This document shows positions 11,955 through 24,234 of a stretch of DNA of 64,000 nt, piece by piece; the first letter of the stretch is position 1; the number at the start of each line of letters is the position of its first letter. This DNA comes from Nepenthes gracilis (lineage: Eukaryota; Streptophyta; Magnoliopsida; Caryophyllales; Nepenthaceae). The position numbers were made by a program, and so were the translations under genes. The DNA is taken from contig BSYO01000002.1 in assembly GCA_033239525.1 (NCBI GenBank), forward strand, positions 12,000,626 through 12,064,625. The letters are read 5' to 3'. The notes under the pieces are model-generated. The model did no database searches and was not told the DNA's origin. It worked only from the letters and a program-made list of their open reading frames with translations.

Positions 11955-14900
11955 ATTCTCCCCCACTTATGAAAATTTCATCCTTAAAATTTAACGAATC
12001 ACAAATTCCCATAATCATCGGTAATCTTTCTCGCATCCAGAAATCATCCCCTCAGACAACGATTATTTTAGGAACCTCAAGCATTGAATCATTCTAAACC
12101 TCATCACAAAACAAATCCTTAGCCTCTCAGAACGGGTCAACCCAGACACTTACCGATTCTCTCAACCATCGATACAAGGAAGACCTTATAACAATCCCTA
12201 GATATTCCAAAAGTGACTTACAATCATGCCGAACATTCTTCCAATTCAATCCGATACTTCAAACGGACCAATGAACTTTCACTTCAATTCATTCCATGCC
12301 TCGAAAGAATTTGATCAAAGGGACCTCAACCTTATTTAGAAATCTCTGGGCCATGGGCCCACAACGCTTACGCTGCGCTATTCTAATTAAAATAGTTCTA
12401 GGATAGTCATATTATGAAGACAATTTCACAATCCTCAGACTACAGCCACATTCTGAGTTACAGTCATAACGATCACCCGAAAAGCCAACATAACTTTATA
12501 TCATTACCCAGAATCTTCAGATCCCAATTACTTAGTAACCTCATGATCCCGTTGGCATACTAATAAGCCAACTGATTCCAACCGAACACGTCTTCTATGA
12601 TTACGATAAGTGGGTCGCTCTAATCGTCTTGAAACAAATCTTAAGGACTTCATATTTCATGAACTCCTAGCTCCTAAACATTGAATACGGTTTTGTCTCC
12701 CAATTCATGAACATGGCATCCTATCGCCCAATCACTTGGACTTACTCGCAATTCATCTTTCACATCTCCTACGAAACTTCAAAGACATACAAGTCCAAAG
12801 ACTCACAGCATCAATTGCCAACATTGATGCTTGCTTTCCCAACGAAAACACCAAGGTTTACTTTCTCAACCTTTAAATAGGTCTGTCCACATGCAATACC
12901 ATATGATCATCCTTTTTAATGGTACAACTATTTTGGCTCTTAAAACTTTAGGTAATGACTATCTTGAAAGACAAAGCCATAAGTTCTCAAACCGGAGACT
13001 TTAATTGCTAATTCTAACTTACATATGGGGTAACACTAACCATGAACTTCTCCCCCACTTAATTCAAAGGTATCCACCTATCATGACATGGGAGTAACAT
13101 AACCTTAACGTTTCTCAAGGGCATTACATTCCACGATAACTTATCAGACCCATTAGGGGTCAATCCAAATGACATGAACACCTCTTAATACCTTTTTATT
13201 CCCTGAAAATTACCTTTTATCTTTCGACCTAGCAATTACAAATCTCTCCCACGCTGATCGTCTTACCAACACAGAAATTCCCAAGGAATATTTGTTAGGT
13301 CACTTAATAGCTTCGGTTAGATCCAAAATGACCGTACACTTTCACTACACTAATTGGTCTCCGCAATTATCCATCACTTACAATCTTGTTGACCTCAAAA
13401 TCATGCCACCAAAGAGCCACAAGCTTAACAAGGCAATTCCTTAACAAAACTCGCACTCCCATCCTAAAGGGGCATACAGATTCTCAGCCGTCGGAACTTA
13501 TGACATAATCCTCAAATAACTACGTACCCCCATTACTCCTTTGAATTCATCAATGAAGTCACCCCAGCATGGACCCGAATATGGTCAAAAGGTCAACCCA
13601 TAAAATTTCATGAAACGCCAATGAACCTACAAAATCCAAACGGCGTTTTCTGGACTTCGTAATGGTCATAATTTCATCCTATATACTGCCGGGGCTATAA
13701 CTTCCATTGATCCACAATTAACGCACTATGGACCCAAATCGATCTTAGAAGTCATCAAACCTCTACAACGGCCCACGAACTACGCTTATCCATTCACGAA
13801 GTCGGATTATCAAACCATCAATCTCCTAGGCGACCCCCTTCTAAAATTCACAAACAACCTGATCGGTCCAACTTATTTACCTCGAAGGATCTAGAGTATC
13901 TCACAACTATGCCAAAGCCGATCCTTCTACGGCTCTGCTTAAAATCCTCAACAATTAACATCGATTCGACATGACCTTGAATTACCAATCAAAAGATAAC
14001 TCAGCCGAATCTTCCTTTTTGATAACATCCTCGAAAAAATGATCTACAAGAAGGACAATATCAATTTCCTGATACCTCGATCAATTCAAACTCATGCCTC
14101 AAATCCTACAACCTGGTTGCAAGATGCTATCCTTTACCAAGCCAACTATATTAGCACTGCAGTTCACCCATCGAACTACTATTAAGATCAGATTAAGACT
14201 TAATACTTTACTATCTCAAGTTCATATCCAAAATCGCACAATTCAACTACAAGGCACAATATGTTTACCAACATAATTCAAATCGACCCAATAACTTACT
14301 GACTAAATCATCCATAACGTCACGTCAAGATCGGCACCACAAGATAATTCAAGTTAACCCAACCAATCGTATCTACGAACTCCAAAAATATCACAACCTC
14401 AACACCACTTGTATCGAACTTAGATCCTTAATTAAATAAACCTAGGAATTACAAAACCATATATATAATCGGGATCCCAAAGATGCGAGTGTTGTGACAT
14501 CAAGGTTGAGAAATTTCGTCTTCTATCTCGGCAATCCACATATTTCTCTCGTGCTTCATCACCACCGAAACTCTGATCCTAAGACACTGGATTTCCTTCA
14601 CTTCAAGGTTAGAGGATACAAACTATCCTTAATCCAACGACCGTACTATCTATAACTTAGATCATAGTCTCCAAATCCCTTCGGAAAAATATTTATCAAA
14701 GATTCGTACATAAACATCCACTTTGATATATCTTGTCCTTCCAAGTACTAGGTCACATTTGCTGCTACTACAAAGCTTAGGTCTTTCAATTACACATAAC
14801 TTAAAACACAGTGTAAACATGGGTTTGGAATCCCCAAAATGACACCAGATTACAATATTAAGCCCAAGGGCCTTACCTCTTAATCCTCAAGACCCATGAT

Positions 14901-15678
14901 CTTTTTCACGTCAACTAACCGAGGTTGACTTCACTTCCTATCTAACATGAGGCAACATGCCATACCTTCTACCAGACATGGGGTATCGCAATGCCATCTT
15001 AAGTCTAAAAATGCACATCGTCAACCTCAATATAACCCGAGGCCACCTAAAAGTCCAAACACTTAAGCATTTTTCCAAAACAATCATGAATTGTCATCCT
15101 AAGACTTGATATACCCAAAATTTACTCCAATCATACCAATCTCGAGCCGATGGCTCCACCCTATTCATTACACTTGCTAGGTTGATCAGGCAACCCTTCT
15201 TAACGAATTACTAGCCTAAGGACTTCAATCCACAGCTGATCGAACTTAAACCTCAAATAAGATTAATCAACCTAGGCCTCAAATCAACACTGATCAATTC
15301 AAGAACCCAATTGATACCAATCAGATTCAAACACTAAGGTGTCTCTACACACCATCTTCCTCTCGACCCTACAATCAATCACTAATATTAGTAGTCCCCA
15401 TCTAAGAGCCACTACTAATATTTCCTTGAGACCGAGACATTTCGTATTTAGTCACTCTTTGAACACTAGCTAGGATACATCAGCTAGCCAATAGAACTAA
15501 ATCATCACTCTTAATTTAGGGCAAGCCTAAGTCATTGGGATTGGGGTAACCAAAACTACCCAGATTAGCTTAATCACCAAACACCTTTATTTACTTATTT
15601 GAACAATCTTAATCTAGCCTAAGCTTCCGCATACGATTCAGATCAAACCTAAGGCATCTCTTTTTCTCTGATACCAAT
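11955..15678 (-). other. Internal region of element B (non-coding)
   Basis: This 3.7 kb begins on the minus strand with the primer site and ends with a polypurine tract of the form AAGTGGGGGAGAAT. It shares several stretches with element C's internal region in the same relative order, for example 14880-15000 against 7925-8050. The longest open frame is 60 codons. I see nothing that resembles protease, reverse transcriptase, RNase H or integrase. Confidence 0.75.
15666..15676 (-). other. Primer-binding site of element B (initiator tRNA-Met type)
   Basis: On the minus strand this reads TGGTATCAGAG, two bases downstream of the 5' LTR. That is the usual primer site of Ty3/gypsy chromoviruses and is complementary to the 3' end of plant initiator tRNA-Met. 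Confidence 0.88.
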
Positions 15679-18307
15679 TGTGACGGACCGGATTATTTTT
15701 CCAACAAATAACCCCAGTCAATGGTAATACAACTAAAGCCCATAATTATCCTATGGATTCTACAGAAATTTTGATAGAGTTTCCTCTGGCAACGCACGTA
15801 ATCCAAAAATACAACCTGCTCAAATACATCCTGTACAAGCACACATTTAACTAAAATAATTAACACAAAGCCTACAACACAACACACAGGATCACAACAT
15901 CTGCTATATCATCCATGGCTCCAATACAGTACTCCTATCTACCGTATTAAATCCAGAGAGATGCCATCTAAAATAAAACAAAGCTCAAAACATCAACATA
16001 GATGCGAAAGTGTAACTAAATCATCAAAACCTGCGGAAGTATAACAAAGGCATAATATATAATAACAAGCCACCTTCATCCATGAGTGGCTGTTACATCC
16101 CATTACAACAATATGACCAAATCTTCAATGCACTTGACGTCCAGCTAACCACTTCAAGCAAGTCTCTCTCCTTACTCTAACTAATCTCCGGCTAAGTGTT
16201 CTCATCTGTAAAGATAAAGAGCAAGAGTGATCATACAGCTCAGCAAATGTAATCATAAGTCACATCTCATAGTAGAAAGCAATAGAAAAAATAACTAAAA
16301 AGGGAGGGAACATGTATAATCTCAACAGTCATGAATCTTGAGAGGGAAACAGGGGAGATATGGGATCATTAGATTCTCACGGTTACATCGATTATGCATT
16401 ATTTATTTTCATCATTATATCATCTTTGCGGACCCGGGCTAGTAGGCCGTACTAACCAATGATGCGAGAGAACGAGGAAAGGAATGTGTTCGCTACACAT
16501 TCTAAAGCCACGGCTACATTTTAGGTCTACAGTACTCGACCATCGGTTGCATCTCCACAATGCAACATTTAACCAAACGGCTATATTTTAAGCCTACAGC
16601 ACTCGGCCATCTCAACACACCCCATATCCCCCGGGGACTAGGGCAATCCTTATTCTTCCACAGTAGTTTCCTAAAGCGTATCACGAACATCACACGCTCC
16701 CACAAGCGGCCAGAATACGTGGCCAGGTATTCCTCGGGTTCACACCGCGATGGACATGGTAAGCTAAAGAATACTACCCCTATGAATCATGGTCCTAGTT
16801 TCAAGGTTAGTTTCCACACCTGAAGAGGAAAATTCACATTTTCCATACACAATCGCAATTCGGAAAAATCCCATTCCCATCACATACATCTCCAACCAGG
16901 AGATCATTGCATCACATACATCTCCATCAGGGAGATCATTCCATCACAGTACACAATGTGGATTCTCTTCCATTTACTTGCTCGGTTCATAACTTTCTGT
17001 GGGACTCAATTCCCTTATTCTTAATAAATCATTCCAAGTTCATAAGGGGGATTAGGATTTCTTACCTCTGATGATCACATATCATTTAGAAGCCTCCGGG
17101 ACTCATTCCCTTGCTTCCGGCACATGGATACACATTGCGGAGCTTACATTACATTGAAACAATTAGACATCACCTTCATAACAGTTAAATGAGGGCAAAA
17201 CATGTACATTTCTCATTTCATTTCGGGTGAACAGTGTCAGGTTTCTTTTTGAACATCCGGACGCCGTGAACGGTTTGATACTTGTGAGATCGGGCATCCG
17301 GTTGATACATACGCACAATTTGGACACGGTGATTCATCTTTTGAGCTCGATTCAACATAATACGAAGATAGAAGCTTGCAATTTCCCATTCATTTTCGGA
17401 TGAACAGTAGCAGGGGACTTTTAAAGCTCCAGGATGCCGCGAACGGGTCGAATCTTACTGAATCGGACATCTGGTCAATATATACATGCAATTGGGATGC
17501 GAGGATTCATATTCTAGAGTCATTTCAACATTTTATGAATGCACAAGTAGGCAATTTCCCCCTTGGGTCTCGGGTGAACAGTGTCAGCACCCGTTTAGAG
17601 GTCTCGGACACCGCAAACGGGTCGAGACATGTGAAATCGAACCCACAGCCGACATATGTACATCATTGGGATGTGGGGATTCATATTTTGGGTTCAATTT
17701 CATGATACATGGAAGGAAAACTGAAAATGCCCAATTTTGTGGGTTAGAGCTTCGGTGAAACCAAACCGAGTGGATCGAACACGATTCGGACAAATAACTA
17801 CATATACCTTGGTCATTAATCTTGGGTTTCATGATTCTAACATTTATAGTGGGTATCGACACAAGAATACCCAATATAATCAAGCGAAACATCGAAAGGA
17901 AACGAGAAGTGAGAATGAGAGCACTTGCCTCGACGCGTGCTTTCACCTTTATAACTAGCTCTCGGACGGATTTGGACTTCACGGTCTTAATCTCCTCCCT
18001 TCTCTCACTAAAATCAGCACTCTCTCTCTCTAGAAGCTTCTGGGATCGTGGAAAAATGAGGAGAAAGAAGCACGGTGCGGCTTAAAAAGGTTCCACCGCT
18101 CGAGCACGCCTTGAGCGAGCATCAAGCAGGCACAATTCTAGAAATCGCGCTCGAGCCAAGCCTGCTGGTAGCGCTTCAGCAGTACGAACCCGAATTCTTC
18201 TTGATTTTTCTTTGGATACCCAACCTTATTCGTTTCATAGGCCTAGTATTGATCATTAGCATACTAATCACCTCATCATTAACAAGTTTTCAGACCGGAA
18301 ACCTCAC
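15679..18307 (-). repeat. 5' LTR of element B
   Basis: It is the partner of 9298-11954, with the same order of parts. The donor AG|GCAAGTG is at 17928, the acceptor TTTACAG ends at 16206, the 173-174-bp repeat anchors are at 17231, 17404 and 17578, and the hairpin is at 16482-16502. Exon 1 keeps the ELVIKV peptide (with KSKSV in place of ESKSV). Past the acceptor, the frame in this copy stays open for about 26 codons. Confidence 0.9.
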
Positions 18308-18312
18308 AGTAT

Positions 18313-20487
18313 CGATTTTGTAGCATAGTGGAATACTCCAGAACATTCAAGGTAAATAAGACGAGCCGACAATGTTGTTCATGAATTTTAAAAATGGGGT
18401 GGCCTAGGAGATTAATGATTTGATTAGTAGACCTTGTGAACGGATAGGTGAATTATGTGGGCTGTATAAAGGCTTGATGATTGCTAAGATCAATTTGGGT
18501 CCATAGCGTGTTAATTGTGGATTAGTGGGGGTTATAGACCTGACGGTATTCAGGATAAGAATATGGCTACTACGAAGTCCGAAAACACCGTTTGGGTTTT
18601 GTATGTTCGCAGATGTCTCAAGAAATTTTATGGGATGGGTCCTTCGGCCATATTCGGGCCCGTGCTGAGGTGACTTCATTGATAAATTCAAAAGGACATA
18701 GGGTGTATGTAATTTTTTTGAGGATTGTGTCATAAATTGTGAACGGTTGCTAATCCGTATGCTCCATTGAGAAGGGAATGCGAGTTTAGTTTGAGGAAAT
18801 ACCTTGTTAAGCATGAGGTTCTTGGTAGCATGATTTTGAAATCTATAAGACTTTAAGTGATGGCTAATTGGGAAGACCGATTAGTGCCGTGGAAGCATAT
18901 GGACATTTTGGATCTAACCAAAGTTATTTAGTGACCTGACAAGTGTTCCTTGAGGATTACAGTGTTAGTGAGACGTTTGACTTAGAGGAGATTTGTAATT
19001 GTAAGAATGAAAGATGAAAAGGTAGTTTTCGGGGACTAAAAATAATTAATTGACGTCCATGTCATTTTGGTTGACTCCTGATGGGTCCAGCAAATTATCG
19101 TAGAATGTAATGCTTTTGAGAAAGGATAGGATTATGTTAATCTCGTATCATGATTGGTGGCTACCCTCGGATAAGTGGGGGTGAAGTTCATAATTGGAGC
19201 TACTCCACGTGTAGGTTGGAATTAGCAATTGAAGTCTCTGCTTTGAGAACTTATAGGTATTGTCTTGAAGATAGCCGTTAACTAAGATTTTAAGAGCTAG
19301 AATAGTTATATTACTAAGGGAGAGATGATTTATGAGATTACATGTGGATTTATTTGTTTAAAGATTGGGAAGGTGAACCTTCATGCCCCTTAAGAAAAGC
19401 GGACATTAATGCTGACAATTGATGCTGCGAGTCTTTAGACATAGTATGTCCTCGAAGTCTCGTAGGAGACGTGAAAGGTAAATCACGAGTAGGTCCAATA
19501 CTTGGGTGATAGGATGTCATATTCTTAAATTAGGAGACAGAATTGTATCCGATGTACTGGAACTGTGAATTCATGAAATATGAAGTCCTTATGGTTTTAT
19601 TTCAGGGCAATTAGAGTGACTCACATATCTTAATCATAGAAGGTGTGTTCAGATTTGATTAGTTGGCTCATTGGTATGCCAACGGATTTTGAGGTTGCCT
19701 CAGTAATCCGACTCTAATGTTACGGGGAGGATGATCAGAAGCTATGTCGAATCTTTGGGTGATCGTTATGATTGTAATTTTGAATGTGGTTGTAGTTGGA
19801 TGATTGTGAGATTCATCTTCGTGGTATGACTATCCTAGGATTGTCTTAAACAAGGTTGCCGTATATTTCAGGTGTGTGATATGGGCTATGTATTTTGGGA
19901 AATACGTCGGTTTGTGGACTTACCAATGAAATAGCGAGAATATAAATTATTCAGATTTTAAATTTTGATTATGATTTAAGAATTGTATTGAAACCTTAGT
20001 AAAACTTGATTAGAGAATCTTTGGGACGTCAAACTGAATTTAATATGGTGGTGAAATCTCAATTGGATGATTCGTAGTAAGATAATTAATCAGGGTAGCG
20101 CAGCGAAAGCGTTGTGGGCCCATGGCCCAGAGATTTTAGAATGAGATTGCGGTTCCATATGATGGAATCCTTTTCAAGGCTTGGAATGAGCTAAAGTGGA
20201 AGCTCCCGGAGAATGACCAATATTACTTAAGGTCACTTTTGTAATTCTAGGATCGTTAGAAAGTCTTCCTTGTGTCGATGACTGAGGAAATCAGTAAGTG
20301 TTTAGGGTAGGCAGGAGACTAGGAATTCGTCTTGTGATAAAAGTCAAAATGATTCTAATGCTTGAAGTCTTCTAGAATAATCGTTGTTAGAGGAGATGAA
20401 TGGAAATACTAGGAAGATCACCTCTGATTATGGAAATTCGAGGTTCGTTAAATTTCAAGGACGAAATTTCTATAAGTGGGGGAGAAT
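18313..20487 (+). other. Internal region of element C, right part, with polypurine tract
   Basis: This continues C after element B. The 136-codon minus-strand frame at 18404-18814 has no recognisable domain and runs against the element, so I treat it as chance. The region ends with AAGTGGGGGAGAAT (20474-20487), the polypurine tract that primes plus-strand DNA, immediately before the 3' LTR. A related tract sits at the ends of B, D and E. Confidence 0.75.
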
Positions 20488-23024
20488 TGTGAGGTTTTGG
20501 GTCTAAAAACATAAGAAATATGAGGTAATCAATGTGATAATAATTAATATTAGACCTATTAAACAAATGAGTATGTGTATCAGAAGAAAAATCGGGCTGT
20601 GGACTGCTGAAGCGCTGCTAGCAGATTGTGCCTGCTGTGCTCTCGAGCGCAAGCTCGAGCGCAAAATGCAGTGGCGCAAGCAACAGGCCGCGCCTGCTGC
20701 ACGCTCGAGCTGAGCTTGAGCGCCAAAAACCAATAGCTCCCTTGCCCGCCGAGCGCCTGTGCGCGCTCGAGCGTAGCTCGGCAGCGACGCCGAGCTCACC
20801 GCTCGCTCGCCTGGCACTCAAGCGCCTGACGATTATAAACGCCAGACCCGCTTCGTGTTTTCTCATTTCCCACGAACCAAACCCTTCTAGAGAGAGATAG
20901 AGTGCCAATTCTAGAGTGAGGAAGGAGGAGTTCGAGCCTGTGGAGTCCAAATCCGTCCAAGAGCTAGTTATAAAAGTGACAGTACGCGCCGAGGCAAGTG
21001 TTCTCATGATCACTAGCTTTCCTCTTTCGATGTTTTTTGGTTATCATCCTGTATTTTCATCTCGATATCCACCCAACCATGGAAAATATAATACCCATTA
21101 CTTAAGACCAAGTATTGTGTAATTTATTATCTGATTTACTGACTGATCCGGCCCGTGGAGTACTGCCAAGCCCTAACCAACGGGAATTGGGGGTTTTCCG
21201 TTTCCACACCTTATTTCATTAAATTGACCCAAAAATGTGAATCCCCACATCCCAAATGTGTATATAGGTCGGCCACGTGATCGATCTCGCACATCTCGAC
21301 CTGTTCAGGGCGTCCGAGCCCTCTAAAAGGGCACTGCTACTGTTCACCCGAGACAAAAAGGGAAATTTGCATATTTCTACCTTCATAATATGTTGAAGTG
21401 AATTCAAAATATGAATCCCCACATCCCAATTGTATGTATGTATCAACCGGAAGTTCGATTTTGCAAGAATCGACCCGTTCGCGGCATCCAAGAGCTCTAA
21501 AAGTCCCCTGTTACTCTTCATCCAAGTTGAATAGTAAAAATTGCATGATTCCACCCGTTTAATGCTTAAGAAATTTGTATCTAATTGATCATGTTAAATT
21601 GTAAGCCCTGAAAATGTACATGTATGCACCGGAAGTAAGGGAATGCGTCCCAGAGGCTTCTAGGGGTGGTTTTGATCCCCGGAGGTAAGTAAATCCAAAC
21701 TCTCTTGTGAGATTGAATTGAATGGCTAAAAAGGTTTATGTTCCAAAGAAAGGAAGGAACTGAGTAAGCAAATGGAAGGAGAATCCATCAAAGTACGATA
21801 TGATGGATTTGATCTCCTAGATGGAGATATATGTGGATTTAGTCTCCCGGATGGAGATAAGGATGGGAATGTGATTTTTCGATTGAAAAATGAGATGTAC
21901 TTGTGGTTGATCTTCCCTCAAGGAAGGATTAATCCTGAAACTAGGACCATGGTTCATAGGGGTAGTATTCTCTAGTTTGCCAAGTCCATCATGATGTGAA
22001 CCCAAGGAATACTTGGTCACGTATTCTGGCCACTCGTGGAAGCAGGTGATATTCGTGGTATACTTTAGGATACTACTATGGAAGAACGAGGATTGCCCTT
22101 GTCCCCGGGGGATATGGGGCGAGTTGGGATGGCCAAGTACTGCAGGCTTAAAATGTAGCCGATGGTCAAATGCTGCTAACCTAAAATGTAGCCGGCTTTA
22201 GAATGTGTGGCAGATACATTCCTTTCATCGTTCTCTCACATCATTGGTTAATACAACCTACTAGTCGGGTCCGCAAAGATTAATGAAAGTAATGAAAATA
22301 AATGGGCATAACCAGAACGAACATGTAAACCAGATGATCCCAGATGTCCTCTCTTTTTGCATGCTTCCTTTTATTCAAGTTATATATTTCCCTTGCCCAA
22401 TTACTTGTTTTCCCGTTATTTTCTATAGTTAGTGATGTATGATTACATTTGTTGAGTTGTATGTTCACTCTTGCTATTTCTCCTTCCAGATGAGAACATT
22501 AAGCCGGCGGCCGATTATTTAGAGTAAGGAGAGAGACTTGCTTGAAGAGATTAACTGGATGTCAAAGGCTTGAAATTTTGGATACGTTGTTGTAATAGAA
22601 TGTAAATAGTCTTATTGGATTAATGTGATTATTGTTATTTTATTGTTATTTTATGGTTATTGTTATGCTTCCGCAGGTTTCTAGATTTAGCTATACTTCC
22701 GCATTTGTGTTGATGGTTTGGATTTCGTTTAGTCCTAGACGGCATCTCTTTAGACCCAACATGGTAAATAGGAGTACTGTGTTGGAGCCATGGATGGTAT
22801 GGTGATTCTGATCCTGTGTATTGTGTTGTAGGCTAAAATATCGATTATTGGATAGTTGTGTACTTGTACAAGCTATTTTAAGTAGGTTGTATTTTTTATT
22901 TTTCATCCAGTTACAGAGAAAACTCTACTGAAATTTTTACAGAATCCATAATCATAAATTATGGGCATAGGTTTATGTAACCATTGACGGAGGTTATTTA
23001 AGGAAAATAACCCAATCCATCACA
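20488..23024 (+). repeat. 3' LTR of element C
   Basis: This 2.5 kb LTR is free of insertions and is the best reference for the family. In order: GC-rich CTCGAGCGC block (20620-20830); purine-rich leader; exon-1-like frame (FEPVESKSV, then ELVIKV) up to 20993; donor GAG|GCAAGTG at 20994; two 174-bp units (anchors at 21340 and 21514); a 67-codon open frame at 21772-21975, also open in the 5' LTR (3303-3506); CTGCAGGC/TAAAATG repeats (22135-22195); hairpin 22201-22221; acceptor CTTCCAG ending 22489; exon 2 starting ATGAGAACATTAAGC; LTR end CATCACA. Confidence 0.9.
20994..22489 (+). other. Candidate LTR-embedded intron (GC-AG type) in element C's 3' LTR
   Basis: The donor is GAG|GCAAGTGTTC and the acceptor is TTCTCCTTCCAG|ATGAGAA, preceded by a pyrimidine tract and a CACTCTTGC stretch that could hold a branch point. 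The length is 1496 bp. Equivalent signals occur at matching places in the other LTRs of this window. Splicing is an inference: nothing here shows that the RNA is processed. Confidence 0.5.
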
Positions 23025-24234
23025 ACCTAAGTGGGGGAGGAGTTCATTATTTGAAATTGTTTCGCCCATAGTTGCGATTAGCCGATGAGGTCCTTACCTT
23101 GAGGAATTATAGGTGTTGTTTATAGGAATAGTGATTGTCCTATATTTTTGAAGTTGAAGGAATTGTATCGTAAAGAAGAAATGAATATGTGGTAGTGCAG
23201 ACGACGAGTTGAGAATAATAAAGGTGGATTGTAGTGTCTTTTGAGGAAAGTAAAGAGTGTGATCGATAATTGATGTCGGAAGGCTTTGAATTGAATGTGT
23301 CCTTGATGCTTCATAAGGGATGCTTACTTTGATTTTGGGCGAAGGAATTGTATCCGAAGTATTAAGGACATGAAATCATGGAATGATGAGTCCTCATGGT
23401 TTTGTTTTAGGACGATTAGGATGACTCACCCATCGTGATTATGAATAACATGTTCGGATGAAATCAGTTGGCTTATCAATATGCCAACGAGATCCTAAAA
23501 TTGCTAAGTGTTTGAGTTTGAGGTTTTGGGTGATCACCTAAGGCTGTATAAATTTTCAGGTGATTCCTACGATTGAAATTTCTAATTTGGCTATAATTTG
23601 AATATTTGTGGGATTTATTTACATGATATGGATATTTTGGGATTTGTTTACTAAGTGTTCAACATGGGTTATGTATTTTAATGAAATGTCAGTTTGTCAT
23701 CATACCAACGAATTAATGAGGATATAGAGTATTTTTGGTTTAAGATTTGATTGCAATTTAAGGTTTATGCCGAAATCTTAGTCAAACTTGATCAGAGAAT
23801 TATGGGTGTCTAGTTAAATTGGGTTTGATGGTGAATTACAATCAAATGATTCGTAATTAGAAAAATTAATCAGAGTGGCGAAGTGAAAGTGCGATGAACC
23901 GACGTATATTTTTAAGGTTCAATTTGAGGTTTAGAAGGAATGATTGTTTTCGAGGCTTAACGTAAATTGGAGCTAGAATTATCAGCCGTTTGAGGTTTTG
24001 GGCTAAGTCAAAGAAGTAGTTAATGAATTAGGTTTGCCTTCGGACTTGGAGAATTTAGACTTTTGGCGGAGCACATCGGGTGATGAGGATCAGAGCAATT
24101 TGAATGCTTAAGGTACCTTGAGATAATCATTTGATTGAGGAAATGATTTGGGAACATTAGGAAGATTTCTTCCAATTAGGAAATTTTGAGGTTCGTTAAA
24201 TTCCGATGACAAAATTTCTTTAAGTGGGGAGAAT
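23025..24234 (+). other. Internal region of element D, right part (non-coding)
   Basis: It continues element D after the ACCTA duplicate at 23025-23029. Phrases such as the one near 23450-23520 match element C near 19660-19700. No coding frame is recognisable. The end holds the polypurine tract AAGTGGGGAGAAT (about 24222-24234). Confidence 0.65.

Larger units (their letters stand above)
9298..18307 (-). mobile_element. Element B: intact-ended but gene-less LTR retrotransposon nested in element C
   Basis: LTRs are 9298-11954 and 15679-18307, each TGTGACGGACC to CCTCACA on the plus strand. The flanking 5-mers are identical, GTATC at 9293-9297 and 18308-18312. On the minus strand the 5' LTR is 15679-18307, since the primer site TGGTATCAGAG lies next to it (15666-15676, reversed) and the polypurine tract (about 11955-11968, reversed) lies next to the other. 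The internal region is only about 3.7 kb and has no open frame resembling gag or pol. The two LTRs are very similar, so the insertion is fairly young, and it must be younger than C. Confidence 0.92.
2020..23024 (+). mobile_element. Element C: non-autonomous LTR retrotransposon with element B and a solo LTR nested inside
   Basis: The 5' LTR is 2020-7240 and the 3' LTR 20488-23024. Both start TGTGAGGTT and end CATCACA or CGTCACA. The flanking 5-mers are identical, ACCTA at 2015-2019 and 23025-23029. The primer site follows the 5' LTR at about 7241-7253 (GTTTGTATCAGAG, a variant of the initiator tRNA-Met site TGGTATCAGAG). The polypurine tract is at 20474-20487. Without nested elements the internal region is about 4.2 kb. 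The only protein trace I recognise in it is a gag zinc knuckle at 8108. The element itself must have moved with proteins from elsewhere, or has lost pol since. Confidence 0.88.

Noticed and set aside
20503..21013. Ala/Arg-rich open frames on both strands (104, 131 and 90 codons)
   Set aside because: They translate the GC-rich LTR block in several frames at once, and the counterpart at 2076-2402 is translated the same way. No domain is visible.
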